DNA of 64,000 bases from Pseudomonas taiwanensis (GTDB lineage Bacteria > Pseudomonadota > Gammaproteobacteria > Pseudomonadales > Pseudomonadaceae): NCBI RefSeq assembly GCF_013393345.1, contig NZ_QJRF01000067.1, positions 207,350-271,349 of the forward strand. Direction: 5' to 3'. Under the pieces are notes generated by a model, which was not told where the DNA came from, made no database searches, and saw nothing but the letters and a program-made list of their open reading frames with translations. The position numbers were made by a program, and so were the translations under genes. This document shows positions 27,468 to 38,042 of the stretch, piece after piece; the stretch's first letter is position 1; every line of letters starts with the position of its first letter.

Positions 27468-28336
27468 TTGAAACCGGCGAATTGCAGATAGGTCGCCGTT
27501 ATTTGATCACCCCAGAGCAGCGCAATCCAGCCGGCAATCGCCAGGTAAGGACCGAAGGGGATGGGGGTTGCTGTGTCCTGGTTGCGCAGGCGCAGCATGA
27601 TCACGCCCAACACCGCGCCCACCAGGGAAGACAGCAGGATGGTCAGCGGGAGCACCTGCCAGCCACCCCAGGCGCCGAGCATTGCCAGCAGCTTGAAGTC
27701 ACCGTGGCCCATGCCTTCCTTGCCCGTCACCAGCTTGAACAGCCAGTAAACCGACCACAGGCTCATGTAGCCGGCAACCGCTCCCCAGAGCGCGTCTTCC
27801 AGGCTGGCGAACAGGCCTTGGCTGTTGAGGATAAGGCCAAGCCAAAGCAGAGGCAGGACCAGTACGTCCGGCAGCAGTTGGTGATCGACGTCGATCATGC
27901 TCATCGCCAGCAGACCCCAGGTCAGCACCAGGAAAGTCCCGGCTTGCCAGCCGAAACCGAAATGCAAGGCGACATAGGCGGACAGCACACCACACAAAAG
28001 CTCCACCAAGGGATAGCGCTTGCTGATGGGGGCCTTGCAGGAGGAGCACTTACCGCCCAGAGCCAGGTAGCTCACGACCGGGATATTCTCCCAGGCGCGA
28101 ATTTCATGGCTGCAATGAGGGCAGCGGGAGTTCGGGAGAATGAGGTTGAACACGGGGCCTTTCGGCTCGGCCGGCAGTTCCAGCGCCTCGCGGGCCTGTT
28201 CCTGCCAGTCGCGCATCATCATTGCTGGCAGCCGATGGATCACCACATTCAGGAAACTGCCCACCAGCAGGCCAAGCAGCAGGACGCAGAAAGCAAAGGC
28301 CAGCACGTGGCTGGCCAGAAAGTCGATCAACTGCAT
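27464..28336 (-). CDS. pilD: Prepilin peptidase/N-methyltransferase PilD
   Basis: Inner-membrane aspartic protease that cuts type III leader peptides of pilins and type II secretion pseudopilins and methylates the new N-terminus. A cytoplasmic loop has two CxxC pairs (CPHCSHE and CSSCKAP). Catalytic aspartates lie in [13 protein letters not shown] and in the GxGD motif [16 protein letters not shown]. 290 residues with about eight transmembrane helices. Its likely substrates here are PilA, FimT, FimU, PilV, PilW and PilX. Confidence 0.96.
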   Translation of the reverse strand: MQLIDFLASHVLAFAFCVLLLGLLVGSFLNVVIHRLPAMMMRDWQEQAREALELPAEPKGPVFNLILPNSRCPHCSHEIRAWENIPVVSYLALGGKCSSCKAPISKRYPLVELLCGVLSAYVALHFGFGWQAGTFLVLTWGLLAMSMIDVDHQLLPDVLVLPLLWLGLILNSQGLFASLEDALWGAVAGYMSLWSVYWLFKLVTGKEGMGHGDFKLLAMLGAWGGWQVLPLTILLSSLVGAVLGVIMLRLRNQDTATPIPFGPYLAIAGWIALLWGDQITATYLQFAGFK

Positions 28337-28340
28337 TTGC

Positions 28341-29558
28341 TTAGACGACGCTGCCGAGTTGGAAAATGGGGAGGTACATCGCGATGATCAGGCCACCGAC
28401 CAACACACCGAGCACGGCCATGATCATGGGCTCCATCAGGGAAGTTAGGCCGTCGACGGCGTTGTCCACTTCGGCTTCGTAGAAGCCTGCAACCTTGTCG
28501 AGCATGTCATCCAATGCACCGGACTCTTCGCCGATAGCGGTCATCTGTATAGCCATGGCTGGGAATACGCCGGTGGTGCGCATCGAAAAATTTAGCTGCA
28601 TGCCGGTGGAAACATCCTGCTTTACCTTGAGCACCGCCGTTCGGAACACGACGTTTCCGCTGGCTCCTGCCACCGAATCCAGCGCGTCCACGAGAGGAAC
28701 GCCTGCCGCGAATGTAGTGGCCAATGTACGCGCGAAGCGAGCTACTGCAGATTTGTAGAGGATGTCGCCAATGATCGGGAGTTTCAGCACTGACCGATCA
28801 GTCCAATCCCGAAACTTCTCGGAACTCTTGTGGGCGCGTTGAATGACAAAACCCGCGACGAAGAATACCGCAAGGACGACAAACCACCAGTTCTGCAGTA
28901 ATTCCGAAAGACCAATCACCATCAGTGTGAAAGCGGGAAGCTCCGCACCAAAGTTCTCGAAGACCATCTGGAACTGTGGCACAACCTTGATCAGCAAGAT
29001 CGCTGAAACGACGATGGCGACAACGACCACGGCGATCGGATAGTTCATCGCCTTTTTGATCTTGGCCTTTAGTGCCTCGGTCTTTTCCTTGTAGGTTGCG
29101 ATACGGTCTAGCAGGGTTTCTAGGGCGCCCGCCTGCTCACCAGAGTCCACTAGGTTGCAATACAGCTCATCGAAGTATTCAGGCTTCTTCCGGAGGGAGT
29201 TAGCTAGGCTATTACCTGACGAGACTTCCTGCTTGACCTCATTCACCAGCGTGCGCATCGCCGGCTTCTCGAAGCCTTCACCAATGATGTCGAACGACTG
29301 CATAAGAGGCACGCCGGCCTTCATCATGGTGGCCAGTTGGCGGGTAAACAGAGCGATGTCCAGGGGCTTGATCTTCTTCCCTGCACTCAGCAGCGAGGTA
29401 GATTTCTTGCGTACCTTGGTAGGGTTGATGCCCTGTTTGCGCAACTGCGCTTTTACCAGCGCCGGATTCTGTCCCGAAAGTTCACCCTTGACCTTGCTAC
29501 CTTTCTTATCCGTGCCTTCCCAGGTGAAGGTACTAGTTTTCAGCGCTTTTTCCGCCAT
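28341..29558 (-). CDS. pilC: Type IV pilus inner membrane platform protein PilC
   Basis: 405-residue polytopic platform protein through which PilB drives pilus assembly. It has two T2SF/GspF domains, the first around residues 70-195 (ARQLATMMKAGVPLMQSFDI) and the second around residues 275-395 (ARTLATTFAAGVPLVDALDS), each followed by transmembrane helices. The C-terminus has MEPMIMAVLGVLVGGLIIAM. Four bases separate it from pilD, and two bases from pilB. Confidence 0.96.
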   Translation of the reverse strand: MAEKALKTSTFTWEGTDKKGSKVKGELSGQNPALVKAQLRKQGINPTKVRKKSTSLLSAGKKIKPLDIALFTRQLATMMKAGVPLMQSFDIIGEGFEKPAMRTLVNEVKQEVSSGNSLANSLRKKPEYFDELYCNLVDSGEQAGALETLLDRIATYKEKTEALKAKIKKAMNYPIAVVVVAIVVSAILLIKVVPQFQMVFENFGAELPAFTLMVIGLSELLQNWWFVVLAVFFVAGFVIQRAHKSSEKFRDWTDRSVLKLPIIGDILYKSAVARFARTLATTFAAGVPLVDALDSVAGASGNVVFRTAVLKVKQDVSTGMQLNFSMRTTGVFPAMAIQMTAIGEESGALDDMLDKVAGFYEAEVDNAVDGLTSLMEPMIMAVLGVLVGGLIIAMYLPIFQLGSVV

Positions 29559-29560
29559 GG

Positions 29561-31267
29561 TTAATCCTTGGTCACGCGGTTGACTTCCTCAAGGCTGGTG
29601 ATGCCTTTCATGGCTTTTACCAGGCCGGAGGTTCGCAGGTCACTGAAGCCATCGCGGCGCGCCTGCTGGGCGATCTGGATGGAGTTGCCTTCCTCCATAA
29701 TAAGCTGCTGCAGGGGGGGCGTGATTTTAACCACTTCATAAATACCCACTCGGCCCTTGTAGCCCTGGTTGCAGTTTTCGCAGCCTACCGGCCCGTAAAG
29801 CTTGAAACTGCCAACTCTGTCCTCCGGAAAACCTTCTTTGAGCAGTGTTTCTCGTGGGATATCCAGTTCCTTCTTGCAATGGCCACACAATTTGCGCGCC
29901 AGGCGCTGGGCGATGATGAGGTTGACCGACGTGGCAATGTTGAAGGCCGGCACGCCCATATTGCGCAAACGCGTCAACGTTTCGGCGGCGCTGTTGGTGT
30001 GCAACGTCGAAAGCACCATATGGCCGGTTTGGGCCGCCTTGATGGCAATTTCGGCCGTTTCCAGGTCACGGATTTCGCCCACCATGATCACGTCCGGATC
30101 CTGACGCAGGAAGGCACGCAGGGCCTGGGCGAAGTCCATGCCCTGTTTTGGGTTGACGTTGACCTGGTTGATGCCTTCGAGGTTGATCTCCACCGGGTCT
30201 TCAGCCGTGGAAATGTTTATATCCACGGTGTTGAGAATATTGATGCCGGTATACAAGGAAACCGTTTTGCCTGAGCCAGTAGGTCCAGTTACCAGAATCA
30301 TCCCCTGCGGTTGCTTCAGGGCGGTCAGGTAGAGCTCCTTTTGTTCTTCCTCGTAGCCCAATGCATCAATACCCATCTGCGCACTGGTGGGGTCGAGAAT
30401 CCGCATCACGATCTTCTCGCCCCACAGGGTAGGCAGGGTGTTGACGCGGAAGTCGATGGATTTCGCCTTGGAAATCTTCATCTTGATCCGGCCGTCCTGA
30501 GGCTTTCGGCGCTCAGAAATATCCAGCGCAGCCATGACCTTCAGACGGGCTGCAATGCGGCTGGCCAACTGGATCGGTGGTTTGGCCACCTCATGTAGCA
30601 TGCCGTCGGTGCGGAAGCGAACCCGGTAGGCGCGCTCGTAGGGCTCGAAGTGCAGATCCGAGGAGCCGCCCCGAATGGCGTCCAGCAGCATCTTGTTGAC
30701 GAAGCGTACCACCGGCGCATCGTCGGCATCTGCACCGCCCGGATTATCCTTCTTGTCCTCGTCAACTGCTTCAACGTCCACGCCATCTAGGTCAACGTCT
30801 CCAAGGTCCTCCATGCCGCTGTTGGCAGAGTCGAAGAATTTCTCGATAGCATCTCCCAGCTTGTCGTCTTCGACCAGGATCGCTTCGGTGTTCAGACCGG
30901 TACTGAACTGGATATCGGTAACGGCTTGGTGATTCGTGGGGTCGGAAATGGCGACGAATAACTTGTTGCCGCGACGCCATAAGGGAAGGGCACGGTGCTG
31001 GCGAATCAGCTTCTCGCTGACGAGTTCCTTGGGTTGTGAATCCTTGTCGACGCTGCTCAAGTCGAGGAAGGCGACCCCAAACTGTTCGGCAGCCATCTCA
31101 GCCAAGTCGCGGCTCTTCAGCAGCTTGTTCTGCACAAGATACGTAATCAGCGGAATCTTGTTGCGCTGTGCTTGGGTGTGGGCCTGAAGCGCGCTTCTTT
31201 CATCCAGCAAATTGGTGAGAACCAACTGTTTGGCAAGGCCAGAAAGCGTGGGCGAGGTTTCAGTCAT
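29561..31267 (-). CDS. pilB: Type IV pilus extension ATPase PilB
   Basis: Hexameric ATPase powering pilus extension. An N-terminal MshEN-like domain is followed by the ATPase domain with Walker A GPTGSGKTVSLYTG, Asp box, Walker B region IMVGEIRDLETAEIA and His box GHMVLSTLHTN. A four-cysteine zinc site (CGHCKKE and CENCNQG) follows. About 568 residues from the ATG at 31267, which fits the family N-terminus (LSGLAKQLV soon after the start). An ATG nine codons upstream (31294) is an alternative. A TTATAA hexamer just before 31294 would place the transcription start too close for that longer form. Confidence 0.95.
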   Translation of the reverse strand: MTETSPTLSGLAKQLVLTNLLDERSALQAHTQAQRNKIPLITYLVQNKLLKSRDLAEMAAEQFGVAFLDLSSVDKDSQPKELVSEKLIRQHRALPLWRRGNKLFVAISDPTNHQAVTDIQFSTGLNTEAILVEDDKLGDAIEKFFDSANSGMEDLGDVDLDGVDVEAVDEDKKDNPGGADADDAPVVRFVNKMLLDAIRGGSSDLHFEPYERAYRVRFRTDGMLHEVAKPPIQLASRIAARLKVMAALDISERRKPQDGRIKMKISKAKSIDFRVNTLPTLWGEKIVMRILDPTSAQMGIDALGYEEEQKELYLTALKQPQGMILVTGPTGSGKTVSLYTGINILNTVDINISTAEDPVEINLEGINQVNVNPKQGMDFAQALRAFLRQDPDVIMVGEIRDLETAEIAIKAAQTGHMVLSTLHTNSAAETLTRLRNMGVPAFNIATSVNLIIAQRLARKLCGHCKKELDIPRETLLKEGFPEDRVGSFKLYGPVGCENCNQGYKGRVGIYEVVKITPPLQQLIMEEGNSIQIAQQARRDGFSDLRTSGLVKAMKGITSLEEVNRVTKD

Positions 31268-31451
31268 GACAAGTGTCGTCGATGGATTTGACATTGCCTT
31301 ATAACGTAGATGCGACGGGCCGCCAAATGGTCAGCCAGCGGGTGACAAAAAAAGGCAGTTACTGGCTTTTCGTGTGCTGTCGAGCGTCTGAGGGTTTGGC
31401 TGCAAGCGGGCGGAGGCCGTATTGATCGGTGGGAGGTTGGCGCGGCGAGAT

Positions 31452-31468
31452 TTGGCACGGTAAGTGCT
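31452..31468 (+). promoter_or_regulatory. Sigma-54 promoter of pilA
   Basis: TTGGCACG, four bases, GTGCT: a -24/-12 element that matches the sigma-54 consensus (TTGGCACG-N4-TTGCW) except for one base in the -12 half. It lies 46 bases before the pilA ATG. TGTC/GACA half-sites at 31378-31381 and 31344-31347 could be PilR contacts, but these are too short to be sure. Confidence 0.88.
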
Positions 31469-31514
31469 TTAAAGCGTTTAGGTCGTTCGACCTTCAACAA
31501 TTTGGAGATACATA

Positions 31515-31940
31515 ATGAAGGCTCAAAAAGGCTTTACCCTGATTGAACTCATGATCGTGGTTGCCATTATCGGCATCTTGGCGGCAATTGCTCTGCCGGC
31601 ATACCAGAACTATGTAAAGCGTGCTGCTTACTCTGAAGTTACTGCCGGTATGGAGCCCTTCAAGGTTGGCGTGGCTGAGTGCTATCAGACTGAAGGTGGT
31701 CTGGGTACGTGCGGTGCAGCAGGTACTCATGGCATTCCGCCGGCACTGGCCAGCCGTACCGTTGGCGTGCTTAACGCGGTTAGCGTAGGAGCAAACGGGG
31801 TTATTACCGCGACGCCGAACGCAGTCAAAGGTATTGCGGCGACTGAGACCTGTGTCCTTACTCCGGCTGAAGGTGCCGGTAGCGTGCTGACCTGGACCTT
31901 CAGCGGTGGTTGTGTCACTGCAGGCTACGTCAAGCAGTAA
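31515..31940 (+). CDS. pilA: Major type IVa pilin PilA
   Basis: 141-residue precursor with six-residue leader MKAQKG and mature N-terminus [20 protein letters not shown]. It has four cysteines, at 56, 66, 113 and 133. The last two bound the C-terminal D-loop (19 residues between them), and the first two could close a small loop in the alpha-beta region. The mature protein ends in GYVKQ, with no C-terminal Ser of the kind modified in group I pilins. RBS GGAG. It is divergent from pilB, followed by a terminator and then by a putative modification gene before tRNA-Thr. Confidence 0.97.
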   Translation: MKAQKGFTLIELMIVVAIIGILAAIALPAYQNYVKRAAYSEVTAGMEPFKVGVAECYQTEGGLGTCGAAGTHGIPPALASRTVGVLNAVSVGANGVITATPNAVKGIAATETCVLTPAEGAGSVLTWTFSGGCVTAGYVKQ

Positions 31941-31985
31941 TGAATTCTGCAGCAGCTTCGGCTTGACCGTTCTGCTTGTGTAGTA

Positions 31986-32016
31986 ACAATGCCTCGCGAC
32001 GCGAGGCATTGTTTCA
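31986..32016 (+). terminator. Terminator of pilA
   Basis: A twelve-base stem, ACAATGCCTCGC/GCGAGGCATTGT, with a GAC loop, followed by TTCATT. It separates the highly expressed pilin from the downstream membrane protein gene. Confidence 0.88.
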
Positions 32017-32046
32017 TTCGGGTTTTAGAAAAGTGAGGCTCTTGAA

Positions 32047-33663
32047 ATGAGGGAAGCGCAGCGTGCCTTGGTGTTGCTCTTGCTGTTTTGTGCGCTGCTG
32101 GGATTGTGCCTCCCGTTCCTGTCAAATCCGCTGATTTTTGATGATCTCTATCTGTTTCGACCTGAGGCAATGGCAAGTTACCTTCAGCATGGATTCCTGC
32201 TTGAACCGCGCGGGTGGGTAAATGCAAGCTTTGCATTAACTCAGTCTATATTCGGCGATGAGGTACTCTGGGAGCGTCTTGGTAATTTGTTTGTACACAT
32301 GCTGGTCTGTGTCGCACTGTACTTCTTCTCGCATAGGCTTATTTTGGATCTGGACGTATATCCGGGCCGTTATGTCAGCTCGGGTGCGGCTGCTCTGTTG
32401 GCAGCTGGGTTGTTTGCATTTCATCCTATTGCTGTTTATACCCAGGCTTATCTAGCTCAGCGCACAATCCTGTGTGCTACGCTCTTTGTGCTTTTGAGTT
32501 TGCATGCGTTTTGGCGTGGTCTATCTGGAGCGAGAGTTGCTCTTTGGGGGGCTGTCCCTCTTTTTGTTATTGCCAGTCTAGCCAAGGAGCACGTAGTGAT
32601 GCTTCCTGTGGCGGCCGTGTTGCTTTTGGCGCTGCATCTTCGAAGTGGGTTGCAATTGAGGGTTCCGAGATTTGAAGTGTTCGCTGTTCTGGTGTTGTTG
32701 TTTGCCACTTCTATCGCAATCACTTGTTACTCCAAATGGGTTCTCCTTAGTCCTTATGAGCAAATGACTGGTGAGGTTCTGGAGGGTGAGCTAGATGTTT
32801 CGAGTTCATTGCTCTACCCGCTAAGTGTTCTTAATCAGGCTGGCCTGTTCTTTAAGTATTTCTTGCTTTGGTTGCTACCAAATCCCTCTTGGATTTCGAT
32901 AGACATGCGAGAAGCCTTTCCCCTGGATTTTAATTCTCTGTCCCTCTGGCTAGGGGTTGCTGTCTTCTCTGTATATGGTGTTGTTGCGGTTCTGTTGCTT
33001 TGGAAGGGGAGGGTATTGGGTTTGTTAGGGTGGGCTTTAATTATGCCCGGTATAATGTTTTTCACTGAATTTTCCACCGTGAGACTGCAGGAATGTTTCG
33101 TTCTGTATCGTAGCTACTTGTGGATGCCTATTGTTTTTGTTGCAGTTGCGGTGTTGGCTAGGCGTTTGAGTAGGAACATTATTTTTGTGCTTGTTCCGCT
33201 GCTTTCGCTGTTTTATCTGTCTCTATCATTGGACCGGCTAAGCGTGCTTTCCCATCCATTTTCGGCCTGGATGGAAGCACAGCAGTTATTGGAGCGACGC
33301 GGTGAGGCGGCTGGAGTTCTAGGTGGATATAGAATTTATTATAATGTCGCAGTAACTCAGTATGCGGTTGGGCGGAAGCAGGAGGCGCTTGAGAATTATA
33401 CAAAGTCACTGGAGCGTAAACCGTCATACGCTATTGCTCGACTTAATCGCGGAATCATATATTTGGAGCGGAAGGAGTGGGTGTTTGCGCTGGCGGACTT
33501 TGACCGAGCGATTGAGGCATTTCCCGGGTTTGTAAAACCCCACTTGGGGCGAGCGGAGGCGCTGGATGGTTTAGGGCGACATGACGAAGCGAAAGCGGCA
33601 TTGCAAACAGCTTGCGATATGGGCGCACGCAATATCTGCTCTCAGCTTCAAGCACGAAAATAG
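32047..33663 (+). CDS. Putative pilin-modifying GT-C-type membrane glycosyltransferase with C-terminal TPRs
   Basis: 538 residues. About ten to twelve hydrophobic helices fill residues 8-420, followed by about three tetratricopeptide repeats (residues ~430-530, e.g. EALENYTKSLERKPSYAIAR). The first extracytoplasmic loop has FDDLYLF (Asp32-Asp33), the acidic motif place of GT-C enzymes, then LGNLFVHMLVCVALYFF and FAFHPIAVYTQAYLAQRTIL. This layout resembles bacterial relatives of the TMTC/DUF1736 O-mannosyltransferases. It is not a Wzy_C-type PglL/TfpO ligase. The gene is GC-poor (27 of 60 in 32281-32340) and sits in the strain-variable slot between pilA and tRNA-Thr, so a role in pilin glycosylation is inferred. 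The RBS is GTGAGG. It could instead be an unrelated membrane TPR protein. Confidence 0.7.
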   Translation: MREAQRALVLLLLFCALLGLCLPFLSNPLIFDDLYLFRPEAMASYLQHGFLLEPRGWVNASFALTQSIFGDEVLWERLGNLFVHMLVCVALYFFSHRLILDLDVYPGRYVSSGAAALLAAGLFAFHPIAVYTQAYLAQRTILCATLFVLLSLHAFWRGLSGARVALWGAVPLFVIASLAKEHVVMLPVAAVLLLALHLRSGLQLRVPRFEVFAVLVLLFATSIAITCYSKWVLLSPYEQMTGEVLEGELDVSSSLLYPLSVLNQAGLFFKYFLLWLLPNPSWISIDMREAFPLDFNSLSLWLGVAVFSVYGVVAVLLLWKGRVLGLLGWALIMPGIMFFTEFSTVRLQECFVLYRSYLWMPIVFVAVAVLARRLSRNIIFVLVPLLSLFYLSLSLDRLSVLSHPFSAWMEAQQLLERRGEAAGVLGGYRIYYNVAVTQYAVGRKQEALENYTKSLERKPSYAIARLNRGIIYLERKEWVFALADFDRAIEAFPGFVKPHLGRAEALDGLGRHDEAKAALQTACDMGARNICSQLQARK

Positions 33664-33709
33664 ATCCGTTTGCCCATGGGATGGATGAAGTGCTAGCTTA
33701 CGCTCCGCC

Positions 33710-33785
33710 GCCGGTGTAGCTCAGTCGGTAGAGCAGCTCATTCGTAATGAGAAGGTCGAGGGTTCGATTCCTTTCACCGGCACCA
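33710..33785 (+). tRNA. tRNA-Thr (anticodon CGT)
   Basis: A 76-base cloverleaf with encoded CCA. The acceptor stem is GCCGGTG/CACCGGC and the anticodon loop TTCGTAA. In P. aeruginosa the pilA region is bounded by a tRNA-Thr that serves as the border of pilin-cassette exchange. The same position is kept here. Confidence 0.96.
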
Positions 33786-33795
33786 TGATCCAAAC

Positions 33796-33824
33796 AAAAA
33801 GCCCCGCAATCGCGGGGCTTTTTT
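33796..33824. terminator. Bidirectional terminator of tRNA-Thr and nadC
   Basis: AAAAAGCCCCGC, loop AATC, GCGGGGCTTTTTT. A/T tracts on both sides serve the convergent tRNA-Thr and nadC. Confidence 0.92.
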
Positions 33825-33841
33825 GTTGTCTGGTGTTTGGC

Positions 33842-35004
<1,163 letters not shown>

Positions 35005-37278
35005 ATGCAGACCGACGCTAAGGTGGTGCCGCTGAACAAGGGGGCCGCCCAGCAATCGCCAACCTCGCCGGTAGGAAGGCTGCCCGTGGCCTTGATCCAG
35101 GTGCGCGACAAAGTGGCATTGCAGCTGAAGCAGACGCTTCAGGTGCTGTTCGACAATGCGGACGACACCCTCTTCGAGATGGCGGACCGTGCCACCAGCA
35201 ACGCCGAGCAGAATGCCTTCTTCGAGGCGATGCGCGACCTGCGGCTCAAGCGCAAGAGCATCGAGCGGACCTTCCTGCAGAAGGTCTTCGAGTCATTCTC
35301 GTCCCTCAATCAGTACGAGATAGGCAAGGCGCCGCAACTGGATAAGGTGTCCTTCGACACCCTGTCCCTGGTGCAGAACGACGAACTCGAAGAAGCCGTG
35401 GCGCTGGACGCCATGGTCGCCAAGGTGATGACTCGCGATGGCATTGCCCTCGGCCACCTCACCACCCGCCTGAATACCCTGGTCAGCAAGAAGGTCGAGG
35501 ACAAGTCCAACCCGTTGGGCCCGCGTCTGCTGTGCGAGGTTTTCCTCGATGCGTGTCGCAGCCTTGGCGTCGAGATCAAGGTCAAGCTGATCATCCTCAA
35601 GCTGTTCGAGAAGTACGTACTCACCGAGCTGGACCAGATCTACGCCGAAGCCAACCAACTGCTGGTAGCGGCCGGCGTGCTGCCGGACCTGCGTTCTGCA
35701 CCGGCGCGGCGCCAACCGCATCAGTCCGCCCCCAGTGCGCCGCCACCCCAGTCTGGTGCTGCGACCGTGGGCGCTGGGCAAGCCCATGACGAGGGCGTGC
35801 AAGAAGTCTTCGGTGTACTTCAGGACCTGCTGTCCCAGGTTCGCGGCACCGCGTTTCCAGCACGCCAGCATCCCGCCGACGCGGTGCCGGTGAGCAGCAT
35901 CGATCTGATGCGACTGCTATCGCACCTGCAGCAGCATCTGCCACAACAGCACAACGATGACTACGACCTGCGCGTGAGCCTCGACCAGTTGCTGACCCGC
36001 GCCAGTGCCCGCAGCGGCCGCGCACGGGTGGTGGGGCAGGTGGACGACGATGTCATCAACCTCGTTTCGATGCTCTTCGAGTTCATCCTCGACGACCGCA
36101 CCCTGCCGGATTCGCTCAAGGCCCTCATCGGCCGGATGCAGATCCCCATGCTCAAGGTCGCCCTGCTGGACAAGACCTTCTTCAGTCGTGGCAGCCATCC
36201 GGCGCGTCGCCTGCTCAACGAAATCGCCTCCGCCGCGCTGGGTTGGGTGGAGCAAGACGATGCCCAGCGCGACAATCTCTACCAGCGCATCGAACAAGTG
36301 GTGCAGCGCCTGCTGAACGACTTCGTCGACGATCCGGCGATCTTCTCCGAGTTGCTTGCCGAGTTCCTTTCCTACACCGGTGACGAGCGCCGTCGCAGCG
36401 AGCTCCTGGAGCAGCGCACCCGCGATGCCGAAGAAGGCCGCGCGAAGGCGGAATTGGCTCGTCGGCAGGTAGAGGAAGCGCTCAATCAGCGTCTGCTGGG
36501 CCGCACCCTGCCGGAAGTGGTGGTGCGCCTGCTGCAGGAAGCCTGGAGCAAGGTCATGCTGCTGAGCTGCCTCAAGCACGGCGTGGAGTCGTCTGAATGG
36601 CAGGCCAGCCAGCAGACGATGGACGACCTGATCTGGAGCGTGGAGCCTCACGAGGCCCCCGAGGCGCGCGCCCGCCTGCTGGAGTTGGTGCCGGGCCTGC
36701 TCAAGTCCCTGCGCGAAGGGCTGGCCAGCGCCGCGTTCGATCCCTTCTCCACCAGTGAATTCTTCAGCCAGCTGGAGGCCTTGCACGTCCAGGCTTTCCA
36801 GCGTTTCCGCAAACCCGAGCCGGTGGAAGTGGTGGCCGACGACGGCCTCGAGTCACCGCCTCTGCTGCTCGATCTGCCGGATGAAGATGAGCCGGAAGAG
36901 GACGCACCGGCCATGGTTGCCGTGGTCGAGGAAATCGTCCTGGCCGCACCCGGTGAATCCCAGGTGCAGGAGCCCGAGGTCAGCCTGGCGGATGACGAAG
37001 AGGCCCTTGGTTTTGTCGATAACCTGCGAGTCGGCAGCTGGGTCGAGTTCCAGGAAGACGAAGAGCACAAGCTGCGCTGCAAGTTGGCGGCGCTGATCAA
37101 GCCCACCGGCAAGTACATCTTCGTCAACCGTACCGGTATGAAGGTGCTGGAGAAGACCCGAATGGGCCTCGCGGTGGAGTTCCGCCGTCAGGCGATTCGT
37201 CTGCTGGACGATGCCCTCCTGTTCGATCGCGCACTGGAATCGGTGATCGGCAACCTGCGTCGGCTCAAGGGAGCTTGA
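35005..37278 (+). CDS. DUF1631 family protein (second copy)
   Basis: 757 residues from the ATG at 35005, six bases after GGGAGG; a GTG one codon upstream is closer to that site than usual. It is clearly paralogous to the gene at 19183-21486. Matching blocks are FDNADDTLFEMADRA / FGQVDDTLFECAEKA, VINLVSMLFEFILDD / VIDLVGMLFDFILDD, SHPARRLLNEIASAALGWVE, and the C-terminal VGSWVEFQEDEE then GKYIFVNRTGMKVLE. The region around residues 610-670 is strongly acidic. It probably corresponds to the conserved gene between nadC and ampD in P. aeruginosa. Function unknown; a soluble cytoplasmic protein. Confidence 0.85.
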   Translation: MQTDAKVVPLNKGAAQQSPTSPVGRLPVALIQVRDKVALQLKQTLQVLFDNADDTLFEMADRATSNAEQNAFFEAMRDLRLKRKSIERTFLQKVFESFSSLNQYEIGKAPQLDKVSFDTLSLVQNDELEEAVALDAMVAKVMTRDGIALGHLTTRLNTLVSKKVEDKSNPLGPRLLCEVFLDACRSLGVEIKVKLIILKLFEKYVLTELDQIYAEANQLLVAAGVLPDLRSAPARRQPHQSAPSAPPPQSGAATVGAGQAHDEGVQEVFGVLQDLLSQVRGTAFPARQHPADAVPVSSIDLMRLLSHLQQHLPQQHNDDYDLRVSLDQLLTRASARSGRARVVGQVDDDVINLVSMLFEFILDDRTLPDSLKALIGRMQIPMLKVALLDKTFFSRGSHPARRLLNEIASAALGWVEQDDAQRDNLYQRIEQVVQRLLNDFVDDPAIFSELLAEFLSYTGDERRRSELLEQRTRDAEEGRAKAELARRQVEEALNQRLLGRTLPEVVVRLLQEAWSKVMLLSCLKHGVESSEWQASQQTMDDLIWSVEPHEAPEARARLLELVPGLLKSLREGLASAAFDPFSTSEFFSQLEALHVQAFQRFRKPEPVEVVADDGLESPPLLLDLPDEDEPEEDAPAMVAVVEEIVLAAPGESQVQEPEVSLADDEEALGFVDNLRVGSWVEFQEDEEHKLRCKLAALIKPTGKYIFVNRTGMKVLEKTRMGLAVEFRRQAIRLLDDALLFDRALESVIGNLRRLKGA

Positions 37279-37315
37279 GCCGGACCAAAGTGCGGGACTT
37301 CTGCACACCGCTTTT

Positions 37316-37402
37316 GTAGGTTGCGGTAGAGCGAAGCGAAACCCAACATGACCATGCCTCCACCCTGCACGTTGGGCTTCGCAGCGCTCAGCCTCAACCT
37401 AC
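37316..37402. repeat. GTAGGTTG-headed palindromic repeat pair
   Basis: GTAGGTTGCGGTAGAGCGAA... and the facing ...GCGCTCAGCCTCAACCTAC enclose TTGGG-type inner stems (AAACCCAAC and GTTGGGCTT). It is of the same class as 63842-63930 and lies between DUF1631 and ampD. Confidence 0.75.
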
Positions 37403-37478
37403 GAATGTCAGCTTCCGCTCACCTCTCGCTAAAATGGCTCCACTGCGCCTAAAGTGGGCGGCAGACCAAGGAGCCGAC

Positions 37479-38027
37479 ATGCAGCTGGACCTCGCATCCG
37501 GTTGGTGCCAGGGCATCAGCCACTGCCCATCGCCCAACTTCAACTGTCGCCCGCAGGGGGAAGTCTCACTGCTGGTGATCCACAACATCAGCCTGCCGCC
37601 CGCGCAGTTCGGCACGGGAAAGGTGCAGGAGTTCTTCCAGAATCGCCTCGATCCCGCCGAGCATCCCTACTTCGAGGGCATTCGCGATCTCAAGGTGTCC
37701 GCGCATTTCCTGATCGAGCGGGATGGCGACGTCACCCAGTTCGTGTCCTGCAATGAACGTGCGTGGCACGCGGGCGTTTCCCTGTTCGACGGGCGGGACA
37801 ACTGCAACGATTTTTCCCTGGGAATCGAGCTGGAAGGCACCGATGATCTGCCGTTCACGGAACCTCAGTACGCTGCGCTGATCGCATTGGTGGAGCAGTT
37901 GCGCCTCGCGTTCCCGGCCATCACGCCGCAGCGAATCTGCGGCCACAGCGATATCGCCCCGGGCCGCAAGACCGATCCGGGGCCGGCATTCGATTGGGCG
38001 CGTCTGCGGGCTGCACTCAAACCTTAG
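37479..38027 (+). CDS. ampD: 1,6-anhydro-N-acetylmuramyl-L-alanine amidase AmpD
   Basis: Cytoplasmic zinc amidase of peptidoglycan recycling. Its loss raises AmpC beta-lactamase expression in relatives. Zinc ligands are in LLVIHNISL and in GHSDIAPGRKTDPGPAFDW. VSAHFLIERDGDVTQFVS and AWHAGVSLFDGRDNCNDFSL complete the amidase_2 fold. 182 residues from the ATG at 37479, which follows AAGGAG; the frame extends to 37434 without support. It is followed after 15 bases by ampE. Confidence 0.96.
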   Translation: MQLDLASGWCQGISHCPSPNFNCRPQGEVSLLVIHNISLPPAQFGTGKVQEFFQNRLDPAEHPYFEGIRDLKVSAHFLIERDGDVTQFVSCNERAWHAGVSLFDGRDNCNDFSLGIELEGTDDLPFTEPQYAALIALVEQLRLAFPAITPQRICGHSDIAPGRKTDPGPAFDWARLRAALKP

Positions 38028-38042
38028 GAAGAGGAGGGACTC

